Counted from the first letter of the stretch, positions 22,057-35,343 are shown. The stretch is DNA of 64,000 nucleotides from Pyrus communis (GCF_963583255.1 NC_084804.1:25795061-25859060), one strand, 5' to 3'. Made by a program: numbers and translations. The notes: generated by a model from the letters alone, not told the origin.

Positions 22057-25000
22057 ATGTCAAATAGACTTGTTGAGTTAGGCCAAAGAATTGAACGGTT
22101 AAAGGGCCACACTTTGGACAACTTTGTGCCATCAAGTTCCTCCATTATCCGTGAAGAAGAGGAAGAGAATTCACCTAGTTCAACAAGTAAAGGATCTGAG
22201 CAATTTAATTGGGAAAGAGAAGAAGTGATGGTGGGCAACGAAGATGAGCTTCGAGCTTTGGAGGACTTTGCTCAACCAATCATACCAAATTCACCTTCAT
22301 GCATCTTGCTGCCCACAGAAGCTAGAAACTATGATCTTAAATCTTCACATTTCCATATGTTTCCCTCTTTTTATGGCTTACCTAATGAAGACCCTTTAGC
22401 TCATATTAAAGAGTTTTACAATGTTGTGAGTGGTTTACCTTTGCAGGGAGTAAGTGAAGCAAATTTGAGGATGAGAGTGTTTCCTTACACCTTGAAAGAT
22501 AGGGCCAAGAGTTGGTTGATGACTCTAACACCAGGTTCCCTCACCACATGGGATGCCGTGGCTAAGAAGTTCTTGGAGAAGTTCTTTTCCACTCAAAAGA
22601 CAGCCACATTAAGGGGACAAATCTTCAACTTCAAACAAGATGATGGAGAACCTTTCAATGAGTGTTGGGAGCGCTTTAAAGGCCTTTTGTTGCAATGTCC
22701 ACACCATGGGTTACCTTTTCACTTACAAATGCAAATTTTCTATGATGGACTAACCCAAACATGTCAATCAACTGTTGATAATGCAGCAGGTGGAGCATTG
22801 AAGAAAAAGAATGCCCAAGAGTCATATAACATTTATGAGATGTTGGGGTCTAATGCTCAACACAAAGATTTAAGGGGTAAGAAAGTTGGAGTCTATGAAA
22901 CAAGCTCTAATCATGATCTTTTGTTGCAGGTAGCTAACCTAGAAAGGAAGATTGAATCCGTGCTCAACATGGTGCCAAAAGCAAATGAAGTGTGTGCCAT
23001 TTGCAACATACCAAACCACCCTACTCATCAATGTCCATCTAGGGAGGCTTATCCCGAGTATGTTCAAGAGCAAGTGAACCTCATGAATTCTTACAATCAA
23101 AGACCAAGGAATGATATGTATTCCAATACATATAACCCGAGTTGGAGAGATCATCCCAACCTTTCATGGAAGAACAACAATCAATTCCAAAATTTCCAAC
23201 CAAAACCTGCCACTACCCTTGAGGATACGGTTAAGTTGTTAGCCCAAAACACTTTGCAATTCCAACATTCCACAAATAACACTCTCCAACAACATTCGGC
23301 AGCCCTAACCAAAATGGAGACACAATTGGGGCAGATTGCAGATGCCTTGAACCAAAGAGAGGTTGGGAAGTTTCCAAGCCAACCCGTGATACTCCAAAAG
23401 AACCAAGAGCAAGCCAAAGCAATCACTACACTTAGAAGTGGTAAGGTGATTGATAATAGAGTTGGCAATGAAGTTACTAATGAATATGATCATGTGAATG
23501 CAGGTGTTACTCAAGGACCAAATGAGAAACCACATGAGGAACCAAGCCATGTATCTTCCTCATTTGAAGCACCAAATCTTCACAAGGCCGAGAAACCATA
23601 CACTCCACCAATACCATTCCCTGGAAGACTTGCCAAGAGCAAGCAGGATAAGTCATTCAAGGAAATTTTTGATATACTAAGCAAAGTGAATGTTAACTTA
23701 CCTTTGCTTGATGTCATTAGGAACATGCCAGCATATGGGAAGTTCTTCAAGGAGTTAAACAGCTACAAAAGGAAGTATGGACCACATGAGAAGGTAGTGG
23801 TGTCTGAGAATGTGAGTGCAGTGTTGCAAAGAAAACTTCCACCAAAGCTCAAGGACCCAGGAAGTTTCTCTATCAACATCACCATAGGGGACAAGAAAGT
23901 AGAGAAGGCGATGCTTGATTTGGGTGCTAGCATCAACTTAATGCCTTATTCAGTGTACCTTCAACTAGGTTTGGGAGATTTGAAAGCCACCACCATTTCA
24001 TTACAACTTGCAGACAGATCCGTGAAATATCCAAGAGGTATAGTAGAAGATATTCTAGTTCAAGTTGATAAACTAATCTTGCCTGCAAATTTTGTAGTGT
24101 TGGACATGGAAGAAGCTCCTATACATGATCGTGAGTTGCCAATATTGCTTGGGAGACCTTTCATGGCCACGGCCAAGACCATCATTGATGTGCAAAATGG
24201 ACTCCTCACTATGACAGTGTTAGGAGAGACAGTTCAATTCAAAGTGTTTGAATCTCTTTCTCATCCTTCTTCATCTCTTGATTGTTATGCCATTGATGTG
24301 CTTGATTCATTGGTATTCTCTAAGTTCTTGCAGGCACAATCGAATGAACCATTACAAACTATTTTGAGTCAATCTCAAGATGAGTTTGATGAAGAAGATG
24401 CACTCATGGAAGAAGTAGCTACCTTGGAAGCATTAGCATTGTATCCTTTGAATGTTTCACCTTTTTTAGAGCCTTTAGAACCATCAATGTCACATCTAAC
24501 TCCTTCCACTGTTAAGGCACCAAAACTTGAACTTAAACCACTTCCACCACATCTAAAATATGCATATCTAGCTGAATTTGAAACTCTTCCAATTATCATA
24601 GCTTCTGATCTCACCCCAAATGAAGAAGATAAACTAATTAGGGTGTTAAAAGAGTTCAAATCAGTTTTTGGTTGGTCTATTGCAGATATCAAGGGAATAA
24701 GCCCTACCATGTGCATTCATAGGATTGTTTTGGAGGAAGGGGCAAAGTCAACCTGTGAGCCACAAAGAAGACTCAATCCACACATGAAGGAGGTTGTTAG
24801 GAATGAGGTGTTGAAATTGTTAGATGTGGGGATCATATATCCCATTTCTGATAGCAAATGGGTGAGTGCTATTCAGGTGGTGCCTAAGAAGGTGGGAATC
24901 ACTGTGATGAGGAATGAAAACAATGAGCTTGTGCCCACAAAGCCCACGGCCAGTTGGCGTGTTTGCACCGATTACAGGAAGTTGAATTCTAGCACTAGAA

Positions 25001-27434
25001 AAGATTACTTTCCTATGCCTTTCATAGATCAAATGCTTGAGAGATTGGCAGGTTACTCACATTATTGTTTTCTGGATGGATACTCAGGTTACAATCAAAT
25101 TGCAATCGCTCCGGAGGATCAAGAGAAAACAACCTTTACTTGCCCCTTTGGCACATTTGCTTACAGAAAATGCCTTTTGGACTTTGCAATGCTCCAGCAA
25201 CATTCCAAAGATGCATGTTGGCCATCTTTTCTGACATGGTAGAAAGATTCATTGAGGTATTTATGGATGACTTCTCAGTGTTTGGTTCCTCTTTTGATGA
25301 ATGTCTTAACCATCTCTCTTTAGTACTTCAAAGATGCCAGGAAACAAATTTGGTTCTCAATTGGGAAAAGTGCCAATTTATGGTGAAACAAGGAATTGTG
25401 TTGGGACATGTAATCTCTAGCAAAGGAATGGAGGTGGACAAAGCCAAAATTGACGTCATCACCAATATGGTAGCCCCCACCACTGTGAAGGGAGTAAGAA
25501 GTTTTTTGGGCCATGCGGGTTTTTATCGTCGTTTCATTAAGAACTTTTCAATGATCACTCGTCCATTATGCAATCTGTTAGCTAAAGATGTTGTATTTCA
25601 TTTTGATAAGGCTTGTATGGATGCATTCAATACTTTGAAATATGAACTAACCTCGGCCCCTATTATTATGGCACCAGATTGGTCGTTACCTTTTGAATTA
25701 ATGTGTTATGCCTCTGACTATGCTATTGGTGCAATTTTAGGGCAAAGGGTGAACAAGCTTCCACATGTGATCTACTATGCAAGCAGGACTCTGCATGATG
25801 CCCAACTTAACTATTCCACAACTGAAAAGGAGTTGCTTGCCGTTGTTTTTGCCTTAGAAAAGTTTAGGTCATATCTTGTGGGATCTAAAGTTATTGTGTT
25901 TTCTGATCATGCAGCCCTTAGGTACTTGATGACAAAGAAGGATGCTAAACCACGCTTGATTAGATGGATACTCTTACTACAAGAGTTTGACTTGGAAATT
26001 CGAGATAAGAAGGGCAGTGATAATGTTGTGGCTGACCATTTGTCCAGGCTTAATGAAAACCATGGAGTTGGACAACCTTTGCCCCTAAATGAATCATTTC
26101 CAGATGAACAACTCCTTGTTGTTCAAGAACAAGAACCATGGTATGCGGATTTTGTTAATTATCTTGCTTGTGGTATAATGAGAAATGACCTTTCTTTTCA
26201 GGAAAGAAAGAAGTTCCTTGCCATGGTAAAGCACTACGTTTGGGACGAACCATATTTGTTTAAATATTGCCCTGATCAAATCATTAGGAGATGTGTCCCA
26301 GAGAGTGAGCAACAAAGCATTCTAACATTTAGCCATACATTGGCATGTGGAGGACATTTTGGTGCCAAAAAGACATCTCTAAAGGTTTTACAATCTGGGT
26401 TCTTTTGGCCTACTTTATTCAAAGATGCTTTTGATTTTTGTTCTAAGTGTGATAGGTGCCAGAAAATGGGGAACATTAGCCGAAGAAATGAGATGCCATT
26501 GAACAACATTTTGGTGGTGGAGCTCTTTGATGTTTGGGGAATCGATTTTATGGGACCATTTCCATCCTCTTTTGGCTACTTATACATATTAGTGGTAGTG
26601 GATTACGTATCCAAATGGGTTGAAGCCATTGCTACAAGAACTAATGATCATAAGGTTGTGTTGAATTTTCTTAAGGATATGATTTTTTGTAGGTTTGGAA
26701 CCCCAAGAGCTATTATTAGTGATGGTGGCAGCCATTTTTGCAACAAACCCTTTGAATCCTTGATGAAGAAGTACAACATCAACCACAAAGTGGCAACCCC
26801 GTACCATCCTCAAACCTCAGGACAAGTGGAAATTAGCAATAAGGGGATCAAGAACATTTTGATGAAGACTGTGAGCCCTACAAAGAAGGATTGGTCATTA
26901 AGGTTGAATGATGCACTATGGGCATATAGAACAGCATACAAGACACCCATTGGCATGAGTCCTTATCGCCTTGTGTTTGGGAAAGCTTGTCATTTGCCAA
27001 TGGAGCTTGAACACCGTGCATATTGGGCCATCAAGAAGTTCAACTTTGATCACAAGGATGCTGGAATAGCAAGGAAACTCCAACTTAATAAGTTGGAAGA
27101 ACTTAGAAATGAGGCATATGAGAATGCCAAAATCTACAAGGAACGAACTAAGCTCTATCATGACAAGGCCATCCTAAGGAAGGAGTTTCACCAAGGTATG
27201 AAAGTACTTTTGTATGACTCACGTTTGAGACTTTTTCCAGGTAAATTGAAGTCTAGGTGGGTGGGACCATTCAAAGTGTTACAAACATTTCCCCACGGAG
27301 CTGTGGAGATAGAGAACATGAAGAATGGCACCTCTTTTAAAGTCAATGGGCAGCGATTGAAACCGTACTTGGAGAAAGTGGAGGAAGAGCCAGTGTATCA
27401 AGTTGTAGATTTTCTTGAGTTTACAACACCATGA
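22057..27434 (+). pseudogene. gag-pol: EA gag-pol polyprotein, one frameshift
   Basis: Encodes the structural and enzymatic proteins for retrotransposition. Frame 1 runs 22057-25242 and frame 2 takes over around 25170, ending at the TGA at 27434. The switch lies in an A run (25167-25170) one A short of the related genes, inside RT just before MPFGLCNAP. Domains: capsid (22380-22800), CCHC knuckle (CX2CX4HX4C, about 22993-23034), protease DLGAS (23917-23931), RT with FMDD (25260-25271), RNase H (about 25680-25930), integrase zinc region (about 26330-26465), integrase core with Asp 26543, Asp 26721 and Glu 26829, and a C-terminal domain. The conserved RNase H Asp (DASDYA) is Tyr here (TAT, 25707-25709). 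Two lesions make autonomous function unlikely. The start is the first ATG after the primer site, about 110 nt downstream. Confidence 0.9.
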
Positions 27435-29106
27435 ACAAGCTACCATGTCTTGCCTAGACATTAAATAAAGCGCTTGCTAGGAGGCAACCTAGTGTGGTTT
27501 GTGTTCTTTCCTTATTTTGTGTTTATGTTATTTCCATTCCATATTCTTTGCCTATTTACTTTGCATACAATTTTAAGCATCGAGGACAATGCTTAGGTTA
27601 GGTTTGGGGGTGTGGGATGGAAGGTTTGTGTTTTGTGTTTGTTTTATGTGTTAGTTTTGGTTAAAGGTGTTTTGCTTACTAATATGAATGTATATGAGGG
27701 CTATGTTTGAAAACAAACGATTGGGTTGCTATGAAAAAGTGTTGCATCTTGTTGTCATGTATAAAGCTTTAACTCTTGAAATTATGATCATGGAGGTACC
27801 ATACTCAAATTCTGGAAGAAGAATAGTGGAGACTACCCTAGTGAGTTATTTTGAGCCTAATTGCTTCTTTGAGAGGGTTTAAAGTGTTTCTACTCCTATC
27901 TTTTTCTTTCAATTTCACTTTAAATGATCTCATTAATTCTATTTCGTTTGGATGCTAAGAATCATTCTCCTTTGCAGATACCATGTATTTAGTATCATTC
28001 ATGAATGAACTCAATGAGATGGTGTTAGGCTATGCATGTTTAACTACTAAAAGGCTTAAATCCTACCCATTTGTGTGCTCCATTCACCCTTGTTGCAGCC
28101 AAACACTTTAGCCTAACTCTTTCATCACCCACACCATAATCTACCCATTCTAGCCCATTACAAGCCATACCTTATAGTTTGGGGAATACCAATGTGATGA
28201 AGACTAAGGGCAGATTGAGTTATAGAGCAAGATTGTGGCGTGTACCGAGGGCACCTATGTTGAAAATGTTTCTTAAAAAAAAAAAAAAAAAAGAGGATCA
28301 AAGTGGATACAAATTCCAAATCGCCTCATTATAAAGCATAGGGCCTGGACGCCAAAAACAAAAGAAGACAAATGCCAGTGAAGAGCCTCAAAGACACTTT
28401 GGTATGCCCCAAACTCTAGTATTTCATATCAAATCTTTCATAACCTATACCCTAAGCCTTGCATTACAACCTTGAGAAAGACCTAACTGATCATTGAGGA
28501 TGTATTCATGGGTGATGATAAGTGTGTGTATTTCTATATTCTTAGCATTTGATTCATTTCATGAGATCTACTCAGAAACTGTGCTTCCATTTCAGATTTC
28601 ATATGTGAGAATTTTGATTCCCTTTACATAATTTCACTCATATATGTTGTTGAGAGACAAAACCTTAAGATCTGAGTGAGAACTTGAGTGGAAGCTGTGA
28701 GGAGTAGAGTTGAGGCGAATTCTATCTTAAACATTTGGGTATGGTGACTTTGAAGTTGTAAGATATGGAGAAATATCTTTATACGTTACAATTGATACGA
28801 TTCTTTGAAGTGGCAATCTTTTGAGTTGAATGAATGACAAAATCTTCATTGGTTCTTATTAGTTTGTTTAAAGCATGTATTAGCCAAATTGTTTGCAGTA
28901 TTTGTAGATGTTTGTGGGTGTCATCACTGTAAACCCTCAGGAGACACATCTCCTCCAACTAGGGACACCTAGGGGTTCAAAGGCTTGTTGCACATGCTCA
29001 GTGCAATCGTTTAGCCAGCGAAAGTGGTTTAGTTAGATGTTTGTGTTTTGTGTGTTTTAGTTTTAAGTTTGCTCGAGGACTAGCAAAAACCAGGTTTGGG
29101 GGTATT
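27435..29106 (+). other. 3' noncoding region of EA
   Basis: No supported ORF or env-like gene. It contains the AGGCAA-loop hairpin (27477-27492) just after the stop codon, then the GAGGAC-loop hairpin with stem AAGCAT/ATGCTT (27575-27594) followed by AGGTTTGGGGG (27600-27610). A poly-A run lies at about 28275-28292. At the end are a second GAGGAC-loop hairpin (29068-29087) and the polypurine tract. Confidence 0.8.
29068..29106 (+). other. Terminal hairpin and polypurine tract of EA
   Basis: Stem TTTGCT/AGCAAA with loop CGAGGACT (29068-29087), then the polypurine tract AGGTTTGGGGG (29093-29102) and TAT up to the 3' LTR start at 29107. Confidence 0.75.
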
Positions 29107-31026
29107 TGATAAGTCACATTTTGCATGCATTTTTATCTTCCTTATTTGGCGTCGTGTGATTGTTTTGGATTAAACTAGTTGCATTTTACATTATTTGGTG
29201 TTAGTGTGCAGTCAAGGGTGAATTTGGATCAATGGGAAGGCAAATGAAGTAAAAACATTCCTTTTGGTAGCTGAGCATTATTCCAAACGTGGAAAGGGTT
29301 CTTGGGAATTAATTTGAAGTCCAAATATGAGGAATCTAAGACTAATATGGCGGAGGAAATTCAAGAGAAGATGTGATTAGGAAAGTGGTGCATTGGAGTC
29401 ACATTGGGTGGTTCTAAACAAGGCAAAAACATGCGGACACCTTGTTATTCCACATAACTTGTGCCGTGTATTCCCTTGCCTTGTCCAGCTCCATTTTGCA
29501 CCAAAAACACCCATTCCCATTAACTAAAACATTCAGCCATATTTCCACCAACAAACACAATCATGTCATGCAAATCCCATGTGGTTCCAAGTCAGATTAT
29601 GCACTTCTAAAACATCAAAACATGCATTCATATGCATGTCCACAACCTGACCGTGCATTCCATTACCTTTCTCCATTTCATCTTTGCAGAAATCCACATG
29701 CATCTTGATTAAATAAACCACACCCCTGCAGATCATGTCCATTCCTTGCATCCATCATTCCAGAAATCCATTCATCCCATCATTCCATGTGATTCCAGCT
29801 CCTCTTTGTCTATGCCGTGCACTTTGATACCCTTTCCAGGGTGTCATTTCAGCCTTTGCAGCCAATACACATGCATGATTCAACTAAAATAGCCAAATGC
29901 ATGCATACTTCCCTAGTGCCGTGCGTCCACTACCTCAGAAACCCATCAATTCCAGCTCATTTATGCACTTCCATCTCACATGTGCAGATCCAAGATCCAA
30001 TCTGAATGTTGGCAGCCACATTCCTTCCTATAAAACTAGGCACACTTCACACATCAAAGGCTTCTTCATTCAGTCCATTACACACGCATAACCACTCCAT
30101 TTCACTCCATCTCTGTCCATTTTGTTCTCCCAAGTGCAGAAACCATTCTACCTTCATTTACACCACACTTGGAGAACCAACACCGAAGGCACTCTTCAAG
30201 GAATTCAACATCAGTTTTGCTTCAAGGGTTTCTTCTTATTAATTCTATGTTCATTCATGTTTTATATTTTTATGTCAAATCTTTTGTAAACATGAAGTGT
30301 AACTAAGCCCTCCCTAGGGATTCGATGTAGCCTTGCAAAGTTTGCCATGTAATCAAGTTAGAATGCTCAGTTTGTCTATCTATTTCTTGTTTCATTCTCC
30401 GTTTTAATTGTGACTTAGTGTGTTGATTTTAATGCTTGATCATCATTTGAATTAACCACAGGTTGTTTAGCCAAGATTAAAGCACACATCATGCATAATC
30501 TTGGTGGATATGTGAATGAATGAAGGGAATGTTTTGCAAACATCCTGCCGAGTATTCCCTTTGGGTTTATGAAAGTTTCTTGTGCACTACATACTCTTGA
30601 TTAGGAACCAAAGTTGCACATCACAATTAGGTTCATGATTAGAGACATTTGATCAAATCCACACATCATATGGTTGATCATATCCAAGTGAAACAAAGTC
30701 AAGAAATAGGTAGATGAATGAGTATAAACTAACCTAACAAACATGGACTTAGTTGAGCAATGGTGAAACCGAATCCCTAGCTTCATTTCCATTGGTACTA
30801 TCCCATTTTATTAGTTGTTGATTCATTTATTTGTGTTTACTTCATTTTCTTATGCTTTCAAGTTACAACAACAAATCTGCCTATTTTGATTAGTTTGATT
30901 CATTTTATAGAGTTCTTGCAAAACAAGTATTTACATAGGTCCAATTAGTCCCTGTGGATTCGACACCCTTGCTTGTGCCATTATACTAAACCTATTCTAG
31001 CATTAGGAAGGAATTATACATCAACA
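29107..31026 (+). mobile_element. 3' LTR of EA (1920 bp)
   Basis: Same length as the 5' LTR with eight single-base differences, seven of them transitions. The TATA box is at 30029-30035. It is followed by the TSD caaat (31027-31031). Confidence 0.95.
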
Positions 31027-31031
31027 CAAAT

Positions 31032-32347
31032 CTGGTTATGGAGTGTAAATTCCCTCTTCTCCTTGGTGATTGCATTGAGGCTTTGATCTTTGTGATTCCA
31101 CAGGCTTACTCTTGAACTGGTTTCCTTGGTGATTGCATTGAGGCTTTTATCTTTGTGATTCCACAGGCTTACTCTTGAACTGGTTTCCGCCCATCGTTGA
31201 TTTTCCTTTGTGCTACTCTTGAACTGGGTAGCAGGATTCTTTTGGTCTTCCCCGAAGGTCTGAGCTTCCTCCTTTTATCTGTTTCTTTGTTCAATCTTTC
31301 CAATTCGTATTGAAGAGGGTTAGAGGATAGCTCAGCATATGCAGTTGTTCCTTGTCTCCACATGCTTCAATGTATCATTTTCACTTGCCTTACTTGCTCC
31401 GTTGAAGATGACTACTCGAGAGCAACGCTAGGTAAGCAATAAGGAATAGATTCCAGGCAGTTGGCTCCAGATCGGAAGACTGACTCCAAGTGCCGGCTGA
31501 TTGCTTCTTTTACTTTGCCATGCGAGTAAGAACAAGGACAAAGAAAAAGACAGGGAAAGAGCATGATATGAGATACTTTTGCTTTTGACCTTGATGATAT
31601 GAGATACCTTTGCTTTTGAAGAAGCGGTGAATGAATCAGCACACTTCAATCCGCCGTTTCCTCCTGGGTCATCTGTACCCCAGGCATCTGGTATCATCTT
31701 TGGGGAAGAAGAAAGAATTGAGTAATTCGAAAGGCTTTGCTGGGAGTGCGCCCTCAGAGGTGAGAGAGAGTTGGGCATTTTCTTCAGGTTTGCCTTGCCA
31801 TAAAAGACGAAGGTTGACATATATAGAGATAATATCAAGTGGTGGTACTGTTCTTTTACCCTTGTCGACAAACGTTTTGATCCCGCAAATCTGGCTTTTT
31901 GAAATAGTGGTGCCTCTTCGATTTCTGAGCGACGCCCCTTCGATTTCTGAACGACGCCCCTTCGCTTTCTGAACGACACGTAGTAGTGCGGATGCGGCTC
32001 CTTTTGACAAAGCTGGACGCGTTTTCTGAAAAGCAGAGAAAGCGTCGCCGAACTTTGCGTTTGTCGGCTAAAGATGTGTAGTTGCGATGATGGCCTCCAC
32101 GTGTTGTCTGAAAAGAAGAAATCTTTTGACAAAGTTGAACGTGTCTTCTGAAAAGCCGAGAAAGCTTCGCCTAACTTACGCCGGAAATTCCAGCTTTTTG
32201 AATCGGTGGACGCGTCGCCTTGGCTTTTTATAGACCTATCGATCACCACAACAAACACACTCTGAAGATTTCCCATTCTTGAACATCGTCTCTGGCCCTT
32301 TGAAATTTTAACTCCATCCACCCCTTCTCTTTGAACACTTTTGAAAA
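31032..32347 (+). promoter_or_regulatory. Promoter-like region of the E4 antisense gene
   Basis: E4 interior, homologous to 57066-58380 of E1. It includes a tandem duplication of about 62 bp (31062-31190) not seen in E1, tandem TTTCTGAACGACG units (31915-31980), a CACGTG box near 32099, and a TATA-like TTTTTATAGACC (about 32224-32235) some 120 nt before the ATG. Promoter function is inferred from layout. Confidence 0.5.
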
Positions 32348-32974
32348 ATGGCAAACCCATCGAACCTTAGCTTAGAATTGAGTCTCAGCAGTGATACGGG
32401 CGCGCCGCGTCAAGGTAACGTATGGCGCCCTTCTTTCTTATCTTCTAACGGTCCTCTTACAGGTGAAGACTCCGTGATGCAGGACGCCACAACAGCTACA
32501 ATAGTAGCTAGGAACCTCCTCACTCCAAAAGATAGTAGGCTGCTGTCAGGACGATCCGATGAGTTGGCCGCTCAAGAGTCCCTCGCTCTTAGTGTTCAGT
32601 GTGCGAGCTCTGTGTCCAACATGGGCTAACGCCTGCTTGCCCGCTCCCGTCAGGTGGAATCATTGATGGCAGAGGTGGAAAGTCTTAAGCAAGAGATCCA
32701 GTAGCTTAAGTACGAGAATAGAAGTTTGCATGTGCTTGCAAATAACTATTCGTCGGGCATGAAGAGGAAGCTTGATGAGCTGCAAGAATCTGAGGGTCGA
32801 ATTCAAAGTGACCGTCAAAGGTTTGCGGCTTATCTCCAGAGGCACCTTTTTCCTGGGTCGTCCAGTTTTTGGCCAAGTATTGAGGCCTGGAATGCTCTAG
32901 CTCCGATGCCTTCCGCTCCGATGCCTTCCGCTCCGACGCCTCGTAGTGGGGCTTCATGTAAACAACCTTTGTGA
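32348..32974 (+). pseudogene. Antisense coiled-coil gene of E4, two stops
   Basis: Homologue of the proteins at 58381-59052 and 10607-11308, reading opposite to E4. It has the same N-terminus (MAN.SNLSLELSLSSDTG) but an in-frame TAA after SVSNMG (about 32627) and a TAG in the coiled coil (about 32702). Both stops are C-to-T changes of Gln codons relative to the E5 copy, as expected from decay of methylated cytosines. The C-terminal repeat is shorter (MPSAPMPSAPTP). Only an 82-aa C-terminal open piece remains (32726-32974). Confidence 0.85.
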
Positions 32975-33303
32975 AGCTCCATCTTTCTCCATGTTTAGTA
33001 TTTTATTTAATATATAAATTTTATTTTTTTTATTTTTTTTATTTTTTATGAACATGCTTTGTTTTATTCAGTGCATTGGGTTGCCTCCCAAGTAGCGCTT
33101 TCTTTTACGTCTTGTAGCCGGACGAAGAACCCAATCACTCCAGGATATGTTCACGAATCGGATGAGAACTCCGAGTCATGAACTAGTACCTAAAACAAGA
33201 AACAAAACAAGATTAAGAATCTGGAATAAAATAAAAACAAACGAAAATAAAATAATCCAAGGGATTAGCAAATTTTCTAAGCCCCGGCAACGGCGCCAAA
33301 ATT
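32975..33303 (-). other. Leader of E4: AGGCAA hairpin, gag-start remnant, primer site
   Basis: On the - strand from the LTR inward: primer site (33282-33298, 17 matching bases then C for A), remnant gag start MTRSSHPIREHILE and stop (about 33135-33179), then the AGGCAA hairpin (33076-33091) and a T/A-rich run (33000-33050). Same layout as E5. Confidence 0.75.
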
Positions 33304-35343
33304 TGATGCGAGAATTATACGCACACAAATTAAACCCTCTTTTTGTCAAATTGTAGTATATGTATAAGTAGGGATCGTTCTGGACCGGGGATTAGGAGGG
33401 ATTGTTAATCACTTGGATTTGACTCAAAAACGTAAAAACGTAATATAAAACACTAAACTAGACTCAAAGAATGTAAAACTAAACTTTAAAACACTAAAAC
33501 AAACCAAAAGACTCATACAGTACCCAAAGCACTCGAAACTGCCTTAAAAACACTTTCTGGGCAGTTTTGAGCACCTTGAGTACTTTGGACGAATTTGGGA
33601 AACAAAATGAATCAAAACACTTATAAACACAAACTAAATGTAATTCTAACTAATCTAACACTTTAAAATAAATGGGGGATTGGTTTTGACGAATTTAAAA
33701 CTAAAACAGAAACTTGGAAACAAAACAGATTGTACAAACGAAATTGATGGAATAGAATGATGAAAAACGAGTTAGAGGGTTCCTTATCCACACATGAACA
33801 TAAGCATATAATTTGACTCCTAGTTATGGCTTCAACAAACGATGAATGACAATGCTCCAAGTTAATTAGGTTCGCTTAAACTAACTTTCAGATTTCCCTA
33901 GATTCATTGGATTGAATGGGATACGCATTACAACCAAATTATTCCTAATCAAAGTCCCTAACCATGGAATACGCATGATAGAGACATTCAACAAAGATCA
34001 TTAAGTTCAACGGAAATCATAAACATCGACTAGGCATTCATAACTATGGAATACGCATGTTAATCCAGCCTAGGGTTTACTAAACACAATCGTGACTAGC
34101 GATCTTTACTACTCATGAATATAAGTTCATAACGATTAGGTGAAATTCCCTTATATCCTAGCATCAAGTTTAGGTATGCAAATTAAGTGTCGACCCTCAA
34201 CCCACATACATAAACAAGTTCTTAATCAAAACAGAAAAGTAAACCACATCTAAAGTTCATGAATTCATAACTGGAGTAAATCAAATCATAACCAACATAT
34301 GTCCATGGTTTCAAATTCACCTCTAACTAAAAAGAAATTAGTTCCACATGTTTAACATAATTGAACAACAAGTTAAATTAAACATGAAAACAGAAACAAG
34401 AAAAGAAAGAACAAATTGATGGAAAGTTAGCTACGGGGTTCATCTCCACATATGTTATACTTGCATAATAAAACGATTTCCAATTGCGTTTCAATAAACC
34501 ATTAATTCTCAACACTCCAAGTTAAGTAGATCCGCTTAAATTAACCTTCAAATCTTCCTAACGTTATTGAATTGGATGATTGCATACGACAACCCAAAAC
34601 ATTCCCCACAAGTCCCCTACATGATTGCATAATAGAGATACAAGCAAGAATCATTACGCTCTATGAAAATTATAAATGTTGACGAGGCATTCGTTACTAT
34701 GGAATACGCATGAAACTTATGCCAAGAATTCGTTTAACACGATTGTTTATAAGCAACCTCCACTACTTGTGAATATAAGTTCGTAACTATTAGGTGAAAC
34801 TCACTTATATTCTAGCGTCATATTCATGCATGAAAATTAAGTGTGCACTCTCAATAAACATACATAAATAAGTTATCAATCAAACAGTTAAACGAATTGA
34901 AGCCACAACTTATGAAACGCAATTAGAAGTAATCAAATCAAAATGCAAGCATAAACATATATTTCAACTTCCCTCATAACTTTGAAATCAAAGAAACACC
35001 TAAACATTCCAACAACTCAAACTTGAATTGTATGAACGTTTAGGCACTCTTCTCTTCCATTCCTCATACGTACAAAACAAAGAGTATTGAAATTAAACAT
35101 TGAAATCAAAGAAACACCTAAACATTCCAACAACTCAAACTTGAATTGTATGAACGTTTAGGCCCTCTTATCTTTCTCTTTGTTGTAGCACAAGGTCTAA
35201 GGATAGTTGATGGTGTGAATGGTTTGGGGAGTGGTGAAAATGGAAGGATGGTGTTTGGATTGTAAGGGAGAGCACGGCACAAGGGAGTTTGATGGTCTAC
35301 ATTCTGAAATGGAAGAGTTTTGTGACTGAAATGTGTATGAATG
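33304..35343 (-). mobile_element. 5' LTR of E4, first 2040 bp (interrupted by E3)
   Basis: Starts TGATGCG at 33304. The expected remainder (equivalent to 17149-18122, about 975 bp) lies beyond E3, outside the window. The interior carries a diverged duplication: a module at about 33770-34330 recurs at about 34430-34990, making this LTR about 3.0 kb against 2.2-2.4 kb for relatives. The hairpin at 33532-33571 has one G:T pair. Confidence 0.85.

Larger units (their letters stand above)
20002..31026 (+). mobile_element. Complete LTR retrotransposon EA (11,025 bp, second family)
   Basis: Two LTRs of exactly 1920 bp (20002-21921, 29107-31026), a tRNA-Asp primer site, one gag-pol gene (broken by one frameshift) and a polypurine tract. 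The TSD is caaat at 19997-20001 and 31027-31031. The LTRs differ at 8 positions by eye (0.42%). Removing the element and one TSD restores continuity with the E4 sequence seen uninterrupted in E1 near 57060-57090. Confidence 0.95.

Noticed and set aside
28275..28292. Poly-A runs (also 10546-10560 and 13556-13587) as possible LINE/SINE or retrogene tails.
   Set aside because: They lie inside LTR elements at positions shared with relatives, and have no flanking duplications or adjacent non-LTR sequence.
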